Positions 14,060-18,205 of a DNA stretch of 18,205 bases are shown here, piece after piece; the stretch's first letter is position 1; the number at the start of each line of letters is the position of its first letter. The DNA comes from DATKZB01 sp035528235 (GTDB lineage: Bacteria; Planctomycetota; Phycisphaerae; FEN-1346): NCBI GenBank assembly GCA_035528235.1, contig DATKZB010000301.1, positions 1 through 18,205 of the forward strand, in the 5' to 3' direction. The notes beneath the pieces were generated by a model. That model saw only the letters and a list, made by a program, of their open reading frames with translations, did no database searches and was not told the origin of the DNA. The position numbers and the translations under genes are program-made.

Positions 14060-14117
14060 GCCGGGTTTCCCCGCGCGGGGCATGCTTTCGCAACAGCGCG
14101 AAAGCATGGCACCCGGC
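14060..14117. repeat. Branched palindrome with nested hairpins
   Basis: Outer arms GCCGGGT (14060-14066) and ACCCGGC (14111-14117) enclose two hairpins. The first is CCCC-GCGC-GGGG (14069-14080). The second has a perfect 11-bp stem CATGCTTTCGC / GCGAAAGCATG (14081-14108) and a six-base centre AACAGC. As single-stranded DNA or RNA it could fold into a three-way junction. Confidence 0.65.
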
Positions 14118-14144
14118 CGCGCACACGGCGGCGGGGCCGGCCTG

Positions 14145-14167
14145 CCGCTCCCTTACGGTCGCGGCTC
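14145..14167 (+). repeat. 23-bp intergenic repeat shared with 5856-5878
   Basis: Begins CCGCTCCCT and contains ACGGTCGCGG. It matches the minus-strand segment at 5856-5878 at 22 of 23 positions. It runs directly into the 20-bp tandem repeats. Confidence 0.6.
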
Positions 14168-14205
14168 AGACAGGCCGGTCGCGGCCGAGACAGGCCGGTC
14201 GCGGC
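14157..14205 (+). repeat. 20-bp tandem repeat, about two and a half units
   Basis: GGTCGCGGC occurs at 14157-14165, 14177-14185 and 14197-14205, exactly 20 bases apart. AGACAGGCC fills the interval in both full units. The last two units differ from one another only in the two bases just before AGACAGG. Confidence 0.75.
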
Positions 14206-14209
14206 TCGA

Positions 14210-14230
14210 CGCTGGGGCATGGCCCCAGCG
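14210..14230. repeat. Perfect hairpin upstream of dut
   Basis: CGCTGGGGC pairs with GCCCCAGCG around ATG. A second stem-loop, AACGCTGG / CCGGCGTT with loop CGCAT and one G-U pair, follows at 14247-14267. Neither has a U-tract. Confidence 0.5.
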
Positions 14231-14288
14231 CTACGCCCTGCCGAGAAACGCTGGCGCATCCGGCGTTACCGCCATCCGACGAAGTTCC

Positions 14289-14317
14289 TTGTCGCGCGCT
14301 GCGGCCATCGGTATCAT
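14289..14317 (+). promoter_or_regulatory. Possible promoter for dut-ftsK
   Basis: TTGTCG (14289-14294) and TATCAT (14312-14317) are separated by 17 bases. The leader to the dut start would be about 70 bases and ends in a strong AAGGAGGT ribosome binding site at 14379-14386. Confidence 0.5.
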
Positions 14318-14395
14318 CGGGCGGCGTTCCCAATGTTGTGACGGCCGCAAGTACGTCCGATAACACGGAAATTGCCTCAAGGAGGTCTGGTGACG

Positions 14396-14845
14396 ATGCC
14401 GATAACGCTTCTAGTCCGTCGGAAGGCGGGTTGTGACGACCTCCCCCTGCCCCGATACATGAGCGAGGCGGCGGCGGGGATGGATGTGTGCGCGGCCGTG
14501 GACGCCGACCTGGTCCTGGAGCCGGGCGACATCCGGCTCGTGCCCACGGGGCTTTACATGGCCGTGCCCCCGGGTTACGAGGTCCAGGTCCGGCCGCGCA
14601 GCGGCTTGGCCCTCAAGCACGGCCTGACGATCGTAAACGCGCCCGGCACGATCGACGCGGACTATCGCGGCGAGGTCGGGATCATCGTCGGGAACATCGG
14701 CCGAGCGGCGTACACGATAACGCGCGGCATGCGGATCGCCCAACTGGTGGCGGCGGCCATCGCGCGGGCCGACGTCCAGGTGGTGGACGAGTTACCCGAG
14801 ACTGACCGGGGCGAAGGTGGATTCGGACACAGCGGCACCCATTAG
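14396..14845 (+). CDS. dut: dUTP diphosphatase
   Basis: The enzyme hydrolyses dUTP to dUMP and pyrophosphate, keeping uracil out of DNA and supplying dUMP for thymidylate synthesis. The 149-residue protein has the five trimeric-dUTPase motifs in order: AAGMD (motif I, ending Asp30), PRSG (67-70), GTIDADYRGE with the likely catalytic Asp87, RIAQLV, and the C-terminal RGEGGFGHSG arm that closes over the substrate. The ATG at 14396 has AAGGAGGT nine bases upstream. The in-frame GTG at 14390 is too close to that site. ftsK follows in the same reading frame 33 bases after the stop, with a hairpin between, and the two probably form one transcript. Confidence 0.96.
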   Translation: MPITLLVRRKAGCDDLPLPRYMSEAAAGMDVCAAVDADLVLEPGDIRLVPTGLYMAVPPGYEVQVRPRSGLALKHGLTIVNAPGTIDADYRGEVGIIVGNIGRAAYTITRGMRIAQLVAAAIARADVQVVDELPETDRGEGGFGHSGTH

Positions 14846-14855
14846 CGCCACGGCG

Positions 14856-14879
14856 CGGGTGCCCGAAACGAGGCACCCG
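14856..14879 (+). promoter_or_regulatory. Hairpin overlapping the ftsK start codon
   Basis: CGGGTGCC (14856-14863) pairs perfectly with GGCACCCG (14872-14879) around CGAAACGA. With a G-U and a further C-G pair the stem reaches 14881, so it covers the whole GTG start at 14879-14881. No Shine-Dalgarno is visible outside the hairpin. It could lower ftsK translation, or act as a partial processing or termination point between dut and ftsK. Confidence 0.6.
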
Positions 14880-17353
14880 TGAAGCCAACGAGTCGAGCCC
14901 GCCGCATCGCCGCCGTCGCCACGTTTTTCGTGGGGCTCTTTCTGGCCGCCAGCGTGGCGTCGTTCGATCCGGCCGACCCGCCCAGCGACGCCCTCTATCC
15001 GCCCAACGCCGTGGCCGGCAACTGGTGCGGCGGCACGGGCGCCTACGCCGCCTACTACCTCTTCTCGACCATCGGCGACGCCGCCTACCCGCTGCTGCTG
15101 TTCGTGATGGCGGGCGCCATGCTCTGGGTGTCCGACACCACGCTCGACGACAAGGTCTTCCGCGTCATCGGGGCCGCGCTGCTCGTGCTGGCGGTGTCGG
15201 TGGCGTCGGCCATGCTCGCGGGCGCGGCCCGCCTGCCGGAGGGCAACGGCGGCGTCCTGGGGCTGGCCCTGTGGATGTACCTGGAGCCGCGGCTCGGGGC
15301 GTTCGGCACCGTGCTGCTCATGATCCCCGTGGTGATGGTGGGCCTGCTGCTGTTGACCGACACGTGGCTCATCATCCTGCCGGTGGCCATCTTCAAGTGG
15401 GTCCATAACCGGGCCCAGGCCCCGTACAAGCGGATCGCGACGGCGGCCATCGCCACGGCCGGGGCCGCCGGGGCCCGGCTGGCGGGGTACGCGGGGACGG
15501 TCGCGGCCGAGGGGCCGAGCCCCATCGTCCGGGTCCGCAAGCAGCGGTCGCCGCGCGCCGAGCCGCCTGACGAGACGGAAGAAGCGGCCGAGGCCGAGGA
15601 CGCCCCGCGGGCATCGCGTGCCAAGCCGGCCGCCGAAGTCGAGGAGGCCGACGAACCGGCCGCGCCGCTGCCGCTGCCGACGAACGTCGTCATCCGACAC
15701 AGCCGGCCCTCGGCCGCGCCGGAAGCCGACCAGGCCGAGTTCGCCTTCACGCCGCTGGCCTCCACGCCGCGCAACCAGGATTATCAGTTGCCGCCGGTCG
15801 ACCTGCTGGACGACCCGGAGTACGCCGAGATTGGCGACGACGAGGAGATCATCCGGCAGCAGGCCGAGGTACTGACCGAGACGCTCCGCGAGTTCGGCGT
15901 GACGGCCCAGGTGGTGGCGGTGGAGACGGGGCCGGTCATCACGCAATACGAACTGGCGCTGGCGCCGGGCATCAAGGTGGGCAAGGTCATCGGACTGTCG
16001 GACGACATCGCCATCGCCATGAAGGCGCCGAACGTGCGGATCGTGGCCCCGCTGCCGGGCAAGGACACCATTGGCGTGGAGGTGCCGAACACGTCGCGCC
16101 AGGTGGTCCGGCTGAAGGAAATCGTGCTGGCCGCCAAGGACGCCTCGAAACGGCTCAGCCTGCCGCTGTTTCTGGGCAAGGATTCCAGCGGCAATCCGCT
16201 CGTCAAGGACCTGGGCGGCATGCCGCACCTGCTGATTGCCGGCACGACCGGCAGCGGCAAGAGCGTGTGCCTGAACTCCATCATCATGTCGCTGCTGCTG
16301 ACGCGGACGCCGGACGACCTGCGCATGGTGCTGATCGACCCGAAGATGGTCGAACTGTCGGTGTTCAAGCGGCTGCCGCACCTGCTGTGCCCGGTTGTGA
16401 ACGACATGCGCAAGGCCGAGGCGATTCTGGGGTGGCTGGTCGACAAGATGGAGGAACGGTACCGCAGCCTCTCGACGGCGAACGTGCGGAACATCGCCGC
16501 GTACAACCGCCTGCCGCGCGAGAAGATCATCGAGCGATTCCAGCCCGCCACGCCCGAGGCCGAGGCCAAGCTCGAGTTCCACATGCCGCACATCTGCGTC
16601 ATCGTCGACGAGTTGGCCGACCTCATGATGGTGGCCGCCAAGGAGGTCGAGGGCCACGTGACACGCCTCAGCCAGAAGTCGCGGGCCGTCGGCATCCACC
16701 TGGTAATGGCGACGCAACGGCCCAGCGTCGACGTGCTGACGGGCCTCATCAAGTCGAACCTGCCGGTGCGGGTGTCGTTCCAGGTGGCCAGCCGCATCGA
16801 CTCGCGGACCATCCTGGACCTGATGGGCGCCGAAAAACTCCTCGGCCAGGGCGACATGCTTTTCATGACGCCGGGCGCCTCCAAGTTCATCCGCGCCCAG
16901 GGCGCTTACGTCAGCGACCAGGACATCCAGCGGATGCTCGATTTCATCACCCAGAAGGCCGAGCCGGAGTTCCAGCGCGAACTCGTCCAGATCAAGGCCA
17001 AGGGCGACGACACGCCCGGCGCCGGCGACGACGAGAGCCTGCTGGCCATCGGCGCCGACGACGAACTCTACAACCAGTCCATCGAGGTCGTCCTGGAACA
17101 CGAGCGCGGCAGCGTGAGCCTGCTCCAGCGCCGGCTCGGCATCGGGTACGGCCGGGCGGCCAGGCTCATCGACCAGATGGCCGAGGACGGCATCGTGGGC
17201 GCGTACAAGGGCAGCCAGGCACGCGAGGTCCTCCTGACGCTCGACCAGTGGCACGCCCTCAAGGAGCGACGCCGGACCGACGAACATGCCGATGCCGACG
17301 ACGACCCGCCGGACCATCACATGACCGACGAGGAGGCCGACCTGGAAACCTGA
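14879..17353 (+). CDS. ftsK: FtsK/SpoIIIE-family DNA translocase
   Basis: This is a septum-associated motor that pumps chromosomal DNA during division and helps resolve dimers at dif. The 824 residues include about four membrane segments in the first 165 residues and an acidic linker (about 220-300). The motor domain has Walker A GTTGSGKS (455-462) and Walker B VIVDE (Asp577, Glu578), followed by the family motif LSQKSRAVGIHLVMATQRPS. A C-terminal winged-helix gamma domain starts at about LYNQSIEVV and recognises polar KOPS-type DNA sequences. GTG at 14879 is the only start codon in frame after the dut stop and directly precedes the first membrane segment. The tail after the gamma domain is Asp/His-rich. 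The start codon is buried in a hairpin. A strong terminator follows. Confidence 0.96.
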   Translation: MKPTSRARRIAAVATFFVGLFLAASVASFDPADPPSDALYPPNAVAGNWCGGTGAYAAYYLFSTIGDAAYPLLLFVMAGAMLWVSDTTLDDKVFRVIGAALLVLAVSVASAMLAGAARLPEGNGGVLGLALWMYLEPRLGAFGTVLLMIPVVMVGLLLLTDTWLIILPVAIFKWVHNRAQAPYKRIATAAIATAGAAGARLAGYAGTVAAEGPSPIVRVRKQRSPRAEPPDETEEAAEAEDAPRASRAKPAAEVEEADEPAAPLPLPTNVVIRHSRPSAAPEADQAEFAFTPLASTPRNQDYQLPPVDLLDDPEYAEIGDDEEIIRQQAEVLTETLREFGVTAQVVAVETGPVITQYELALAPGIKVGKVIGLSDDIAIAMKAPNVRIVAPLPGKDTIGVEVPNTSRQVVRLKEIVLAAKDASKRLSLPLFLGKDSSGNPLVKDLGGMPHLLIAGTTGSGKSVCLNSIIMSLLLTRTPDDLRMVLIDPKMVELSVFKRLPHLLCPVVNDMRKAEAILGWLVDKMEERYRSLSTANVRNIAAYNRLPREKIIERFQPATPEAEAKLEFHMPHICVIVDELADLMMVAAKEVEGHVTRLSQKSRAVGIHLVMATQRPSVDVLTGLIKSNLPVRVSFQVASRIDSRTILDLMGAEKLLGQGDMLFMTPGASKFIRAQGAYVSDQDIQRMLDFITQKAEPEFQRELVQIKAKGDDTPGAGDDESLLAIGADDELYNQSIEVVLEHERGSVSLLQRRLGIGYGRAARLIDQMAEDGIVGAYKGSQAREVLLTLDQWHALKERRRTDEHADADDDPPDHHMTDEEADLET

Positions 17354-17362
17354 GCAGGTAGT

Positions 17363-17391
17363 GGCACGGCTTACCCCCCTTGGGCCGTGCC
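17363..17391 (+). terminator. First of two hairpins after ftsK
   Basis: GGCACGGC (17363-17370) pairs with GCCGTGCC (17384-17391), followed by TTCTT. It begins 10 bases after the ftsK stop and is weaker than the next hairpin. Confidence 0.6.
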
Positions 17392-17396
17392 TTCTT

Positions 17397-17434
17397 GGAG
17401 CCGCGTTTTGCCCCCTACCGCGGCTCCTTTTTTT
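17397..17434 (+). terminator. Intrinsic terminator of the dut-ftsK unit
   Basis: GGAGCCGCG (17397-17405) pairs perfectly with CGCGGCTCC (17419-17427) and is followed at once by seven T residues (17428-17434). This is a textbook factor-independent terminator and the only one this clear in the window. Confidence 0.9.
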
Positions 17435-17454
17435 GCGCCCGCCGCACGAGCCAC

Positions 17455-17483
17455 GTGGCACGGGGCGGCGGTTTCGCTATAAT
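17455..17483 (+). promoter_or_regulatory. Sigma-70-type promoter for the metallo-hydrolase gene
   Basis: GTGGCA (17455-17460) and a perfect TATAAT (17478-17483) are separated by 17 bases. It lies just past the ftsK terminator. The leader is about 32 bases, with GGAGGAGA as ribosome binding site. Confidence 0.65.
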
Positions 17484-17521
17484 GCCGGCGCCGCAACGGC
17501 CGACCGCGGGAGGAGAACCGG

Positions 17522-18154
17522 ATGGACATCCACGCCTTCGTGCTCGGGTCGCTCCAGGTGTCGGCGTACGTCGTCACGGACGGCGGCGAGGCGATGATCG
17601 TCGACGCCCCGGAGGGGTCCGAGCGCCTCGTCGCCTTCTGCCGGCAGCACGACCTCGTGCCGCAGATCCTCGTCAACACCCACGCCCACGCCGATCACAT
17701 CCAGGGCAACGACCTGCTGAAGGAAACGTGGCCCGACATGGCCATCGCCATCGGCGAAGCCGACGCCCCGCTGCTGGCGAGCCCGATGCGGAACCTCTCG
17801 ATCCTTCTCGGGGCGTGGATCAAGAGCCCGGAGGCCGACCTGCTGCTGAAGGACGGCGACCGGGTCAGCGTCGGGGCGGCCGCGTTCCAGGTGCTGGCGA
17901 CGCCCGGCCACTCGGCCGGCGGCATCAGCCTGTACTCGCCCGAGGGGCCCGACGGCCGGCCGGTCGTCTTCACGGGCGACGCCCTCTTTGCCGGGGGCAT
18001 CGGGCGGACCGATTTCCCGGGGGCCAGCCACAAGACGCTCATCCACTCCATCACGAAACGGCTGCTGACGCTCCCGCCCGAGACGGTCGTGTACCCCGGC
18101 CACGGTCCCGCGTCGACCATCGGCGAGGAGGCGGCCACGAACCCGTGGCTGTAG
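17522..18154 (+). CDS. Metallo-beta-lactamase-fold hydrolase, glyoxalase II / YcbL-like
   Basis: This is a cytoplasmic dinuclear-metal hydrolase of the glyoxalase II branch. The 210 residues carry THAHADH with His54, His56, Asp58 and His59; TPGHS with His130; TGDALF with Asp153; and YPGHG with His194, a complete set of metal ligands. It lacks the C-terminal helical domain that binds glutathione in classical glyoxalase II, which fits the shorter YcbL type. Thioesters such as S-lactoylglutathione are known substrates of relatives; other thiols are equally possible in a bacterium that may lack glutathione. The ATG at 17522 has GGAGGAGA about 5 bases upstream. It has its own promoter after the ftsK terminator, so it appears to be a separate transcription unit. 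Confidence 0.92.
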   Translation: MDIHAFVLGSLQVSAYVVTDGGEAMIVDAPEGSERLVAFCRQHDLVPQILVNTHAHADHIQGNDLLKETWPDMAIAIGEADAPLLASPMRNLSILLGAWIKSPEADLLLKDGDRVSVGAAAFQVLATPGHSAGGISLYSPEGPDGRPVVFTGDALFAGGIGRTDFPGASHKTLIHSITKRLLTLPPETVVYPGHGPASTIGEEAATNPWL

Positions 18155-18176
18155 TGATGTCCAACTTCGAGTGTTC

Positions 18177-18204
18177 GCGCGGCGGGTCCCCGTACCCGCC
18201 GCGC
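18177..18204. repeat. Dispersed palindrome, family 2, copy 3
   Basis: A perfect 11-bp stem GCGCGGCGGGT / ACCCGCCGCGC surrounds the centre CCCCGT. It starts 23 bases after the hydrolase stop codon, at the window edge, so any paired unit beyond it is not visible. Confidence 0.75.
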
Positions 18205-18205
18205 T

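Larger units (their letters stand above)
13970..14395. other. 426-bp divergent intergenic region, rich in repeats
   Basis: The region separates the divergent trkA-C/trpE and dut/ftsK transcription units. From left to right it holds the minus-strand promoter (14018-14045), a branched palindrome (14060-14117), a 23-bp repeat (14145-14167), 20-bp tandem repeats (14157-14205), two hairpins (14210-14230 and 14247-14267), the dut promoter (14289-14317) and the dut ribosome binding site AAGGAGGT (14379-14386). Open frames across it are short, atypical in codon use and built from the repeats, so I call no gene. Confidence 0.7.

Noticed and set aside
14157..14205. CRISPR array
   Set aside because: Period of 20 bases with nearly identical intervals and no unique spacers; this is a tandem repeat.
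14082..14363. Small open frames in the trkA-C/dut spacer
   Set aside because: They translate the palindromes and tandem repeats, lack a ribosome binding site and resemble no protein.
14792..17461. Very long open frame on the minus strand opposite ftsK
   Set aside because: It is the antisense shadow of a clearly recognised FtsK gene. The translation is His/Arg/Gly/Asp-rich without any domain, as expected from high-GC codon periodicity.

Overview
The window is about 70% GC by eye and codes densely on both strands. The palette fits a planctomycete-like bacterium (Planctomycetota, possibly a Phycisphaerae relative): lipoprotein-rich content, a TrkA-C membrane protein of a type common in that group, an SGLT-like Na+/solute symporter, and gene borders full of short palindromes and shared repeats. 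The phylum is an inference; there is no rRNA to settle it.

Layout. (1) 82-1854 (+): a secreted lipoprotein phosphodiesterase/phosphatase, bracketed by two head-to-head pairs of the same palindrome. (2) 2006-5738 (-): a three-gene sugar-type ABC importer operon transcribed binding protein, ATPase, permease, with a good promoter just upstream. (3) 5884-8322 (-): an SSS-family sodium symporter followed by a HAD phosphatase. (4) 8512-8587 (-): tRNA-Glu(CUC), just downstream of a small lipoprotein gene (8630-9244) that has a near-consensus promoter. (5) 9384-10705 (+): coaD and a CPBP-family membrane protease. (6) 10792-11532 (+): a lower-GC DUF5677-like gene lying between two copies of the last 62 bp of the CPBP gene; this is the most foreign-looking segment. 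(7) 11707-13969 (-): a TrkA-C membrane protein followed by trpE. (8) 13970-14395: a repeat-rich divergent intergenic region. (9) 14396-17353 (+): dut and ftsK, ending in a strong intrinsic terminator. (10) 17522-18154 (+): a glyoxalase II-like metallo-beta-lactamase-fold hydrolase with its own promoter.

How the genes work together. The middle of the window is a nutrient uptake block: an ATP-driven importer with a type-1 periplasmic binding protein, a sodium-driven carrier and a sugar-phosphate-type HAD phosphatase. The flanks are housekeeping genes (coenzyme A, tryptophan, dUTP removal, chromosome translocation).

I see no complete transposon, prophage, CRISPR array or recognised defence system. 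The items most worth a second look are the 62-bp duplication flanking the DUF5677-like gene, the REPIN-like palindrome pairs, a second dispersed palindrome family that falls inside the predicted 5' end of the first gene, and the hairpin that overlaps the ftsK start codon.
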